IMG/VR virus record: IMGVR_UViG_3300037493_004068
Span: 1-47,706 of that record
Strand: one strand, 5' to 3'
DNA length: 47,706 nucleotides
Source of the DNA: a virus
The notes beneath the pieces were generated by a model. That model saw only the letters and a list, made by a program, of their open reading frames with translations, did no database searches and was not told the origin of the DNA. The translations under genes and the position numbers were made by a program. Below, in pieces: positions 30,148-39,765 of this stretch. Within the stretch, counting starts at the first letter, position 1. Every line of letters begins with the position of its first letter.

Positions 30148-32133
30148 TCAATCCTTCATCATGTCTCCGGTCGAGGCGATACCGGAGTCCATGCCCGACA
30201 TGCTGGCACCACCAAAAGCCATCTCGAACCCCTCCCAATCGGAGGAGTGGTCTCGCCGGACTTCGCCGACCACCTTGGTGTCTTTGGCTCTCGGTACGAG
30301 GGAAGGCACGCGCATTCGAGCGACGTGAAGCATGATGAGGAAAGAGTCGGCTCGGTCCGGAGAGGTCTCGCCCGTGCGGGCCTTGTAGGCGTCTTTTGGC
30401 TCGACCGATTGCCTCTTGCCGATCCCGACTTTCATTCCGCCGCGACGACCCGCGAGTTCGTCGCTGGTCTTGATGTCCACGCCTCGGCCAATCCGGACGA
30501 TGTCGTACTCAAATAATTTCGCTCCTGCCATCCAGAGTTCGGTGGCGGTGCGGTCGTAAAGCTCTTTTGGGGTCTCGGTATCTTCGTCGGCGATCTTTAC
30601 TTCCGATGGGCTGGAAGCGTACTCCACTCCCAGAATCGGAGCCAATCCCTCGGCATCTTCTGGCAATGGACCGACCTTGTTTTCCCATTGACGACGTATG
30701 ACGTCATGCACTCCACGACCCGTACCCGTTTTATCAATACCAAAATTCTCCGGAAGCAGATGTAGGACTTTGCACCGGCTCATGTTCTCGTCCGCGACGT
30801 CCTGAGTATCGCCATGCGGCAGGATCGCCGTGGCGTCGGCTTGGATCTTGATTGCGGGCTCGGGCAAGTCGTGCCGGTCACCCTTGTAGTCGGTCCAGCC
30901 CACGGCTCGACCCACGCGACCGATGGTCATGGCAGGCAAGTCGCTCGTGAACGCTGGGTCGGACCCAGCAATGGTCTGAGTCGGACCGTCGAAGATCCAC
31001 TCGCCCTCGGCTCGACGAAGGTGGGCCGAGTTGATAATCGATGTCTGCACACCCGTCTTTGGGAATCGACCGTAGACGTACGTGTAGACGTTGGGGTGCT
31101 GGTCGTTTCCACCGGCCTGTGAGCGGATAATTTTTTGCACGCCCTCGTACGTTATCATGCGGGGGAAGATTGTCTTTTTCGCCAGTACGTTCTCTGTCCG
31201 CATGGCGTTAATCGAGATGACGTGCCAACCGGTTTCCGATTCCCACTCGTCTTGGTCGTCGGCCACTGCTTCCCATCCACCCACTGGTTTGCAGTTCATT
31301 CCGTAGCGGGACCACTCGTCTTTAGGATTTGCCGCCGCCATGATCTTGATGTGCTCAACCGAGTCGTCGACCGACGACAACAAGTTGGGGGTATCGTCGA
31401 AGATGTTGGCCGGAATTTCCTGTGCCTCGTCGAGAAGGATTCGCAGCCGAGAGTTGTCGCCGAACAACGGGTGGGTCGGACGGTTCTTGATCTTGGCACC
31501 CTTTAGTTTACCACGCGACTTGGGTCCACCCGGTATAACCAACACAAAAATCCCCATGCCTCGCTTCTTGTCGAGTGAGATGGACTCGGAGTCTATGTTA
31601 CCCGGCAACGGCAAGACCGACTCCGTGTGCAGTCGAACGATATCGGCGAAGAGGTTCTTCTCAACGTGGTCTTGGGAATTGGACGCAACTTCGATGCGCG
31701 TCCACTCGGGGTCGAGCAGCCAGTCGAGGACACACCACGCGGATGGGGTGAAGGTCTTCCCAACCGACCCGCAACCCATGACATTGATGAGATTTTTTGT
31801 GAACAACGCGTTCCACATCTGTTGCGCGGCTTTGGGCTCGGGCGTAAAAGTCTTCGGACCCCACAACACAAATGCGGCTGCTACGTAGTCTCGAGCGTAC
31901 AAGAGGGAGTAGACGTAGGCCCAAGCCATGGCCTGCATGTCTGACGGCTTCTGCATCGGCTTGCGAAGCGTCGGGTTGTTCTGGACGTACCGCATAAACT
32001 CCGCGTCTTGAAACATCCGTCCGACCGCATTCGCCAAGGCTGCGGCGTCACTATTCTCACGATACAGAAACAGGTTCTGGTGAATGTAGCGGAGGCTGGC
32101 TCGACGGGCCTTGTCAGGAAGTATTACCGGCAT
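30148..32133 (-). CDS. terL: Terminase large subunit (TerL)
   Basis: A 661-residue packaging motor. The ATPase domain has the Walker A 'VMGCGSVGKTFTPSAW' near residues 117-132, Walker B 'LRILLDEAQEIP' near 230 and the coupling motif 'AAANPKDEW' near 268. The C-terminal RNase H-like nuclease begins with 'TIAGSDPAF' near residue 395, whose Asp is the first metal ligand. The length is normal to large for TerL. It is read leftward, away from the portal gene, from which it is separated by two small Cys-rich genes; this opposite polarity is less common than terminase-portal co-transcription. Confidence 0.95.
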   Translation of the reverse strand: MPVILPDKARRASLRYIHQNLFLYRENSDAAALANAVGRMFQDAEFMRYVQNNPTLRKPMQKPSDMQAMAWAYVYSLLYARDYVAAAFVLWGPKTFTPEPKAAQQMWNALFTKNLINVMGCGSVGKTFTPSAWCVLDWLLDPEWTRIEVASNSQDHVEKNLFADIVRLHTESVLPLPGNIDSESISLDKKRGMGIFVLVIPGGPKSRGKLKGAKIKNRPTHPLFGDNSRLRILLDEAQEIPANIFDDTPNLLSSVDDSVEHIKIMAAANPKDEWSRYGMNCKPVGGWEAVADDQDEWESETGWHVISINAMRTENVLAKKTIFPRMITYEGVQKIIRSQAGGNDQHPNVYTYVYGRFPKTGVQTSIINSAHLRRAEGEWIFDGPTQTIAGSDPAFTSDLPAMTIGRVGRAVGWTDYKGDRHDLPEPAIKIQADATAILPHGDTQDVADENMSRCKVLHLLPENFGIDKTGTGRGVHDVIRRQWENKVGPLPEDAEGLAPILGVEYASSPSEVKIADEDTETPKELYDRTATELWMAGAKLFEYDIVRIGRGVDIKTSDELAGRRGGMKVGIGKRQSVEPKDAYKARTGETSPDRADSFLIMLHVARMRVPSLVPRAKDTKVVGEVRRDHSSDWEGFEMAFGGASMSGMDSGIASTGDMMKD

Positions 32134-32137
32134 GGGT

Positions 32138-32153
32138 AAATCTTGTTAAGTTA
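32138..32153. promoter_or_regulatory. AAATCTTGTTAAGTTA motif between TerL and the virion operon
   Basis: AAATCTTGTTAAGTTA lies in the 63-nt divergent gap between the terminase start and the first rightward virion gene and matches the TCTTRTTAAG core found at 5167 and 29924. A shared operator or promoter element is possible. Confidence 0.4.
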
Positions 32154-32196
32154 CTTTTCGATTGCCCGCAAGCGTTTTGCAAAGTAGACTCCGTCG

Positions 32197-32796
32197 ATGA
32201 AACTTGGTCGTGGTAGAGTTCCTCCGAGGGGTTGGCATTTCGTGGTCGCACCCAACGTGAAGTTGGAAGCGATAAACGAGGAGACGTTGGTAAAACAGAT
32301 TTTTGAATACCGACTGAGAAACAACATTCCAATCGGGGACATTGAGCGGGACATAGATAATTACTACTGCAAGCTCTGGCCCGAGGCTTGTCATAAGGAA
32401 CCCAAAGATTTTGATAATAATTCCATCGGTTCGTCCCCGCCTTCGGAGCCACTCCTCAATCGTGTGACTCGATGGGCCGCAATGATGATCTACGGTCAGT
32501 CGAAGGGCGGGTACACCACGTTGTCGGTTGATGAAGCCAACAAGCGGGCAGATATTTGCGTTGGGTGCCCATCCAATCAACCGTGGCGAGTCGGATGCTC
32601 AGGTTGCAGCAGCTCGACGGCTACGGTGCTGGCTCAACTGCGAAAGCTACAGTCCACTCGCCAACAGGGCAATTTGATGGCGTGTAGCGTGGGTGGATGG
32701 GACAACGCTACCGCAGCGTTCGTCCCCAAAGAGGCTCTAGGTCTGACCGAAGATCAGTTGCAATCGCTCCCAGATAGGTGTTGGAGGAAGCCATGA
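32197..32796 (+). CDS. Cys-rich phage protein, unknown
   Basis: A 199-residue protein. The first half (GWHFVVAPNVKLEAINEETL) is a mixed fold. The second half has two Cys pairs, 'CVGCPSNQPWRVGCSGC', and further Cys at 'LMACSVGGW' and 'PDRCWRKP', suggesting a zinc-binding module. It is the first gene of the rightward virion operon and overlaps the next small Cys gene (ATGA). Similar small Cys proteins lie near the portal in many phages, without assigned function. Confidence 0.75.
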   Translation: MKLGRGRVPPRGWHFVVAPNVKLEAINEETLVKQIFEYRLRNNIPIGDIERDIDNYYCKLWPEACHKEPKDFDNNSIGSSPPSEPLLNRVTRWAAMMIYGQSKGGYTTLSVDEANKRADICVGCPSNQPWRVGCSGCSSSTATVLAQLRKLQSTRQQGNLMACSVGGWDNATAAFVPKEALGLTEDQLQSLPDRCWRKP

Positions 32797-33077
32797 TTAT
32801 CAGATGGTCTACCCCCGTTAACGCCCTAAAATCCGTTTATCGTAGCGTTCGGCACTTGGTGCAACGTCGACCGGTGTTTGCGCCTCAAGACGTGCAAGAC
32901 GAGCGTTACGCTGCTTGCAGGAAGTGTCCGTGGCATCTCGACGGACAATGCACCGTCTGCACCTGCTTTATCAGCATGAAGGTGGTTTTGTCGGCGGAAA
33001 GCTGCCCCGATCACCCCCCTCGATGGAAAAAGTTGACTTTCAGTAAACAGATATCCACAACAACGACAGTCGCGTAA
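32793..33077 (+). CDS. Small zinc-ribbon-like protein
   Basis: A 94-residue basic protein whose ATG at 32793 overlaps the previous stop (ATGA) and follows a good Shine-Dalgarno sequence (TTGGAGGAAGCC), one of the few clear ones here. The Cys set 'CRKCPWHLDGQCTVCTC' and 'CPDHPPRW' suggests one or two metal sites. No family is recognised. Confidence 0.75.
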   Translation: MIIRWSTPVNALKSVYRSVRHLVQRRPVFAPQDVQDERYAACRKCPWHLDGQCTVCTCFISMKVVLSAESCPDHPPRWKKLTFSKQISTTTTVA

Positions 33078-33082
33078 TTGCA

Positions 33083-35422
33083 ATGACAACTGACATTCAA
33101 CCGAACAACCAAGATATCGTAGGTAACGGCAGTCCGTTGCCATCTATTGGTATCGCGACCATTGACGCTCCCGAACGTACTGACAACGGGTATGGCAATC
33201 AGCTAAAGCTCGAGGCCCGCTCGGTAAAAACGGTCGATCAAGCGTGGAATATCTGCAAAGCAACCGAGCAGAACAACCGGAGCCGAGCAGCTCGAACGGC
33301 TGACATCCAAGCCCTGCACGATGGTGAACCCCCACGGTCATCGGCAGGCATGGCCGAACGCGGAAAATCTTGGCAGTCTAACGCCTCCACCAACTGGTTG
33401 TCCGGTATCGTGGGTCGAGTCAGCCAACGGTTCGTCAACTCGACGATTACGCAGATTTACGTCACATCCAGCTCCCTCCCGTCTAACCTGAATTTTGCGA
33501 AAGCCAAGACCGATCTACTCAGGTCCAAGTTTACCAAATTGATCCGGTCTTGGGACGGCAACACCGGCATGATCAACAGCCTCGCGGTCGAGACAGCCCT
33601 TCAAGGGTACTCGTACGCGGTCTTCCTTGATCCCTACACCTACAAGCCGACGATGTTCAAGCAGGACCGAGCATTCTGTCCGGAACAGTCCGGACAGCAT
33701 GCCCGCGACCTGCAATTCTTCGTGGCCAAGATGGACTACCGGCTCGACGAGTTTCTCGCGCTGTTCAAGGACGAGGAAGCCGCCAAGGAAATCGGGTACG
33801 ACCTCGACAATTGCGTCTACGCGGCGAACAACGCAACGATGATGGACCCTCGCGAGGACGCGACCACCACTCAGTTTCGCAAGTTTGTTGAGATGATTAA
33901 CGAGGGCGTTCTCGGTTTAACCTTTACCAGCACCGGTGCCCGTATCGTCTCATGCTGGCTGCTCTTCAATCGCGAATACGACGGCAGCGTGTCGTTCTGG
34001 CTTATCCATCGCGATTCGGGTAAAATGCTTCGATTCAGTTTTAAGCTCTTCCCCCAAATGGAGGACGTGCTTGCCATATTCAGTTTTGAGCCCGGCAACG
34101 GATGCATTCACTCGTCCAAGGGTCTGGGCCGCAAGCTCGCATCGCTTACAATTATGAAGGAGCTGTTTCGCAACGGCATCATCGATAACAGCCGCATGAG
34201 CGGGTTGATGATCCTGCGAGCGGACGCGAAAGATAAATCCAAATTCGCTCCAGCAGTGATGGCTCCGTTTATCGTAATCGATAAGTCGGTGGAGATCCCT
34301 CAACAGCAATTTATCGCCAATGGCGAGTCCTACCGAATAACCGACACTCAAATCGATGGTTGGGCAGAGCAGTCGGTCGGGGCATATTTAGCCAATCAGA
34401 TATCGCCCGAAGGGCGCACAGAGAAGACCGCTACCGAGGCCAACATCGACGCTCGTCGAGACTCAGAAGCGGCAGATATTATGATCCGTCGTTGGGTCGA
34501 CCAGTTTGCAAACCTCACTCAGATTCAACAACTCCGTGCGTTTTCGGATGACTATATCTCCGAGTCTCGTCGCCTGTCGAAGAAACTGATGGAAGATCCA
34601 GCACTGGACGCCCCTAAATTCTACGAAGGTCACGGTGACTCGGACCCAGAAGTTCTGCGGACGTTGGTTGAGGTCATGCTAGACCCGTTGCAGATCTCCG
34701 ATGACGAGATCAAGACGTGGCGCACGTCCCCAGCCAGTCCGCTGGCCCATACCGCTGACTCTGCGCTCGCTCAGGGCGTCTCGGTGGTGGTGCAGAAGTA
34801 CGCAGGCAATCCGAATCTCGACATGTCCAAAGTCATTCAGCGCGACGTCGAGAATATCGTCGGAGCGGAACTGGCGTTGGAGTTCCTCGTACCAAATCCC
34901 GATCAGACGATTCAAGCCGAGGCGCAACGGATGCAGCTCATGGAGTCGAGCATTATGACCAGTTCCCAAATGGATCTTCCGGTCAGCCCTCGGGACAATC
35001 ACTTGGTGCATGGTCAGACGGTGCAGCAACTGTTGACGGAGTACGCAGCTCCGGTGCTGAGTCAGCCCAATCCGCCTCCTGAAGTTCTCAAAGCTTCCGA
35101 ATTGAACCTCAACCATTTGCTGGCCCATCTTAAAATGGGAGAGTCGATGGGCCTCAATAAGAACCCCCAGTTCAATGAACTCGAAAAGTTTGCTGAAGGG
35201 TTTAAGAAGCAGTTGAGCCAAGTCGTGCAGATCAATGCCCAGATGCAAGCCTCGCAGTCGGCGGTGATGGATGCCGTCCGACGTGAGGGTCTGCCTCCCG
35301 ACGAAGCATCGGCAGGAGAGGCCGCTCCCGATCAATCTCTGGAGACCGCGTTAGCGGTTCCCTCCATCCCGACAGCACCACCACAAGGCGAAGCGCCCGC
35401 ACTCGCTAATGTACCTTCGTAA
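33083..35422 (+). CDS. Portal protein
   Basis: A 779-residue protein placed between TerL-adjacent genes and the scaffold, the usual portal position. It has the long helical stem (KLMEDPALDAPKFYEGHGDS; DPEVLRTLVEVMLDPLQ) and a C-terminal Gln/Ala/Met-rich region. The N-terminal half contains 'SYAVFLDPYTYKPTMFKQDR' and 'NSRMSGLMILRADAKDK', consistent with the wing and clip of large podovirus- or myovirus-type portals. The length is above average. The assignment rests on position, size and pattern rather than a single diagnostic motif. Confidence 0.8.
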   Translation: MTTDIQPNNQDIVGNGSPLPSIGIATIDAPERTDNGYGNQLKLEARSVKTVDQAWNICKATEQNNRSRAARTADIQALHDGEPPRSSAGMAERGKSWQSNASTNWLSGIVGRVSQRFVNSTITQIYVTSSSLPSNLNFAKAKTDLLRSKFTKLIRSWDGNTGMINSLAVETALQGYSYAVFLDPYTYKPTMFKQDRAFCPEQSGQHARDLQFFVAKMDYRLDEFLALFKDEEAAKEIGYDLDNCVYAANNATMMDPREDATTTQFRKFVEMINEGVLGLTFTSTGARIVSCWLLFNREYDGSVSFWLIHRDSGKMLRFSFKLFPQMEDVLAIFSFEPGNGCIHSSKGLGRKLASLTIMKELFRNGIIDNSRMSGLMILRADAKDKSKFAPAVMAPFIVIDKSVEIPQQQFIANGESYRITDTQIDGWAEQSVGAYLANQISPEGRTEKTATEANIDARRDSEAADIMIRRWVDQFANLTQIQQLRAFSDDYISESRRLSKKLMEDPALDAPKFYEGHGDSDPEVLRTLVEVMLDPLQISDDEIKTWRTSPASPLAHTADSALAQGVSVVVQKYAGNPNLDMSKVIQRDVENIVGAELALEFLVPNPDQTIQAEAQRMQLMESSIMTSSQMDLPVSPRDNHLVHGQTVQQLLTEYAAPVLSQPNPPPEVLKASELNLNHLLAHLKMGESMGLNKNPQFNELEKFAEGFKKQLSQVVQINAQMQASQSAVMDAVRREGLPPDEASAGEAAPDQSLETALAVPSIPTAPPQGEAPALANVPS

Positions 35423-35669
35423 AGAAAATCAGGAAGCCCTAGCCAACCTCCTCAATTCATCGCTCTGGGCAGACATCAAACGGTGTCTGCAACAGCGTCG
35501 ACCCGAGTCTCCGGTATCCGGTGATCTGGTACACGTAGCAGCGGCGAAGGGGTTTGAGAGAAAAGGATATGAACAGGCGATCTCGGATATCGAGATCTTG
35601 CCGTTCGATCAGCCCTTAACTCGGGCCGACCCATTTGATCGCCCGTCCGTAAACGCAACTGAAGATTAA
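35409..35669 (+). CDS. Small protein between portal and scaffold
   Basis: An 86-residue protein overlapping the portal end by 14 nt. It has a helix-rich N-terminus (EALANLLNSSLWADIKRCL) and a segment 'AAAKGFERKGYEQAISDIEILPFDQP'. Proteins of similar size and pattern occur between portal and scaffold genes in other phages, role unknown. Confidence 0.7.
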   Translation: MYLRKENQEALANLLNSSLWADIKRCLQQRRPESPVSGDLVHVAAAKGFERKGYEQAISDIEILPFDQPLTRADPFDRPSVNATED

Positions 35670-35670
35670 C

Positions 35671-37149
<1,479 letters not shown>

Positions 37150-37152
37150 ACC

Positions 37153-38064
37153 GTGATTGACCTCGTCAATCTCCCTCAAACCTACATCAACAGATATGGT
37201 CGGGACAAAGTGATCGAAATTATCGGTCAGGGTCCAGCCATGGTGTCGATGTGGCTCTCGCGGAAGCGATTTCCGGTCGAAGCGATTCAAAAACTGATCG
37301 ATTTTGACCCGTCGCCACTGCACGACCTAAAACCGTTCTACACGAACCCAGAACCCGGCAAAAAACTCGTCATTCTGATGCCGCTGAACGGTCCTCCCGA
37401 GCCAGAAGTGCTCGATGCGTTTGCACGGCTCTACGACCCCAAGGAAATGGACTTTCGCAGGGTTGCGTTCAATAATTTATCGGTAGCTCGCAACGCTTTG
37501 GCGGGCCAGTTCCTTCGTGGGCCGTGGGACACCGCGATTTGGTGGGACGGAGACACTATTCCTCCCTATGGAGATGCGGTTGCGTTTAAGCGGCTCTGCC
37601 AGACGCCCAACATGCCCGATGTCTTTGCAGGAGTTCACTCGATCTACCGCATGTTGGTTCACCGAAAGACGTTCGTGAGCGCCGTCTACGTCGGGCGTCG
37701 AAAAGGTGCCGCCCCGCAATTTGGGGGAGGAGAATCTGAAACCACCAAGATGGTAATCAAGCGTGGGCCACGTAATGAACTTCGCGATACGGACTGGTCG
37801 GGGTTCGGATTTGCCCTGACCCACCGACAAGTTTTTGAGGACATCATTAAAACCCAAGGCGAAGAAATTCGCGTAACCAACGAGGGTCTTCGTAGCCGGT
37901 TCGGCTACGATTACGCCTTTTTCACTCCGACAGGGGTCGATATCCCCGGCGACGACATCCCGTTCTGCATCCGTGCGGCCAAGGCCGGTCACAAGGTGCA
38001 GCTCGATATGTCCGTTTTCGCGGCTCATATCGGCAATCACGCCTACACGTATCAAGATCTGTAA
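37153..38064 (+). CDS. HTH-like module fused to GT-A glycosyltransferase
   Basis: A 303-residue protein starting at GTG 37153, 3 nt after the scaffold stop. Residues 1-45 (INRYGRDKVIEIIGQGPAMV; SMWLSRKRFPVEAIQKLIDF) look like a Cro/CI-type helix-turn-helix. From about residue 70 a GT-A fold begins (KLVILMPLNGPPEPEVLDAF), with the metal-binding 'AIWWDGDTIPP' near residue 135 and a His near the end (AAHIGNHAY) that fits the second metal ligand. The union of a DNA-binding-like module with a glycosyltransferase next to the capsid is unusual. Glycosylation of capsid or fibre proteins is the likely job, by position. Confidence 0.8.
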   Translation: MIDLVNLPQTYINRYGRDKVIEIIGQGPAMVSMWLSRKRFPVEAIQKLIDFDPSPLHDLKPFYTNPEPGKKLVILMPLNGPPEPEVLDAFARLYDPKEMDFRRVAFNNLSVARNALAGQFLRGPWDTAIWWDGDTIPPYGDAVAFKRLCQTPNMPDVFAGVHSIYRMLVHRKTFVSAVYVGRRKGAAPQFGGGESETTKMVIKRGPRNELRDTDWSGFGFALTHRQVFEDIIKTQGEEIRVTNEGLRSRFGYDYAFFTPTGVDIPGDDIPFCIRAAKAGHKVQLDMSVFAAHIGNHAYTYQDL

Positions 38065-38076
38065 ATAAATATCACC

Positions 38077-39552
38077 ATGCCCGCTCCAAACAACATTCAG
38101 TCCTTCACGTCCGGTCCAACCATGATGATGATGAATGACGGGACGTATGTCCCAGTGTCTCGGCCTAGTCGTGTGCAACACGGTAATCATCAAAAACTGT
38201 TGATCGTACTTCAGTACTACGACGGGGATAAATCCGCCGCCGAGGATCTTGGTGCCCTCATCGCTGGTCTGGAGCGAGTCCGCAACCACACGGCGGATAT
38301 TATGATTTTCCGGCGATTCGACGCCTCGGATTACAGCAGTGAAATTATCACTCGTTTGCGCGACAAATTTGACAAAGTCTTCGTAGAGACCAGTCGACGT
38401 AGGGACGCGAAAGGATATCCGTTTGGACCCAACCAGATGTGGGCGGATATCGTAGGTATGGTGGGTCAGATGCCGCAGTGGAATGACAACTATTTTGCGT
38501 TCTTACCGTTGGAGTCCGATTGCGTGCCGGTTCATCCCAACTGGATCAACGAACTTTCGGAGGAGTTTAGACTTTCTAAAGCTCGAAATTACTCGGCCAT
38601 CGGCCACATCCACGAGGCACCGGTGAAGCACATGAATGGTGTGGGGGTCTACGATAGCCTGCTTTGGTCAATCGTGGGTGGGAATAAGTTGAATGGCGCA
38701 GACCCTCAAGTGGCTTATGACATCCACCATCGGGGCGACATCTTGCCGTTGGCGTATGACACCCCGTTAATAATGATGCAATATCAGCGTCCGACAATTA
38801 CTCCGTCGGACCTGTTTAAGAAATGGAAAAATGGGGTTGAGCCAGCCCTGTTCCACGGAGTAAAAGACGGATCTGCACGAGCGGCTGTCCGAGCAAAGTA
38901 CATCACGTTTTCAGATGAATTGGACATGTCGAAACGCACGGTGTTTACGTATGAACACCAACGCCCCAACAATCCATCGGTCAATGCAGTCTACGAAATG
39001 TGGGCAGACGGATGGAAGAGCCGAGGATGGAATCCGGTGAAACTATCATTAAGGGACGCAGCTCGGGAGACTCGGTATTCCGAGGTTATGAAAAACGTCG
39101 AGCGGATGAAATTCTTTGGATCTACTACCGATGAGGTGGCTCGACTGATCCGTTGGGTAGCGTTGGAAGCGGTTGGTGGGGGGCTTATGGTCGACCCCGA
39201 TGTCCTTCCAACCAATTTCAATCCGGTAGATTTTAAGCGGACTCCTGCACTCCTGAACGACGAAAGCAGCTTTGGGATTATTGCGGCGTATTTCGATATG
39301 AAGTCTCTGGGGGTTTTCCTCGATGCCATGAAGAAATATCCCGTCGACGACGAGGTTCGTCTGGCGTATGCCGATTCACTTATCCTCAAGAAAAGCGGGG
39401 CACTAAAGAAGACCACGGTCAAAGTTGCAATCAGTGGGTCGAAAGAATGGAGGTCGTCCCCCATGGTATCGTTCAACCAGTTTGAGATGCAGCGTTTGGG
39501 CATAGGCGGGATGGCTCCGCGAGCCATGGAGCGGTTCCTGCGAGAGAACTGA
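38077..39552 (+). CDS. Two-domain glycosyltransferase-like protein
   Basis: A 491-residue protein, probably with two glycosyltransferase-like domains. The first (about 35-270) has 'KLLIVLQYYDGDKSAAEDL' and 'FAFLPLESDCVPVHPNW', whose ESD may replace a DxD motif. The second (about 285-480) has 'LIRWVALEAVGGGLMVDPDVLP', the R-x4-L-x-x-x-GG-x-x-x-D-x-D pattern of GT32-type sugar transferases. It starts after a TATCACC leader without a Shine-Dalgarno sequence. It lies between a glycosyltransferase and the capsid gene and probably works on virion proteins. Confidence 0.8.
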   Translation: MPAPNNIQSFTSGPTMMMMNDGTYVPVSRPSRVQHGNHQKLLIVLQYYDGDKSAAEDLGALIAGLERVRNHTADIMIFRRFDASDYSSEIITRLRDKFDKVFVETSRRRDAKGYPFGPNQMWADIVGMVGQMPQWNDNYFAFLPLESDCVPVHPNWINELSEEFRLSKARNYSAIGHIHEAPVKHMNGVGVYDSLLWSIVGGNKLNGADPQVAYDIHHRGDILPLAYDTPLIMMQYQRPTITPSDLFKKWKNGVEPALFHGVKDGSARAAVRAKYITFSDELDMSKRTVFTYEHQRPNNPSVNAVYEMWADGWKSRGWNPVKLSLRDAARETRYSEVMKNVERMKFFGSTTDEVARLIRWVALEAVGGGLMVDPDVLPTNFNPVDFKRTPALLNDESSFGIIAAYFDMKSLGVFLDAMKKYPVDDEVRLAYADSLILKKSGALKKTTVKVAISGSKEWRSSPMVSFNQFEMQRLGIGGMAPRAMERFLREN

Positions 39553-39568
39553 GATAAAAAAGATTGAC

Positions 39569-39738
39569 CACTCACACCAACCGGTTATTGCGTAAGTTAA
39601 CCGGAGGTTATTAGCGCGAAAGCGCCGGTCCCCCTGCGAGAGCAGGGACATCTGCCGGGGACGAACGGGTGTGTCGCAAGACCGAACCTGAGAGGGAACT
39701 ACCCACCTTCGACTGAGTGTAACCCGCCTCCGTGGCGG
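39569..39738 (+). ncRNA. Structured RNA element in the capsid-gene leader
   Basis: A 213-nt gap before the capsid gene folds into several hairpins. CCGGTTA pairs with TAACCGG (39581-39604). GCGC-GAAA-GCGC (39614-39625) and CCCTGC-GAGA-GCAGGG (39632-39647) carry GNRA tetraloops. GGT-gt-GTC-GCAA-GACC near 39669-39683 carries a third. CCGCC-TCCGT-GGCGG closes the end (39724-39738). A long-range pair CACTCA (39569-39574) with TGAGTG (39714-39719) would close a multi-branch domain, and GTCCCC (39628-39633) can pair with GGGGAC (39657-39662) as an alternative fold. It could be a ribozyme, a translational regulator or a packaging element. No known class was matched. Confidence 0.65.
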
Positions 39739-39765
39739 AAAGTTCAACTATAAACCTCTTTTAAC

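Noticed and set aside
39569-39738. Known ribozyme or riboswitch class for the capsid leader
   Set aside because: By eye I found no hammerhead core, HDV-like double pseudoknot, twister core or group I P7 motif, so I left it as an unclassified structured RNA.
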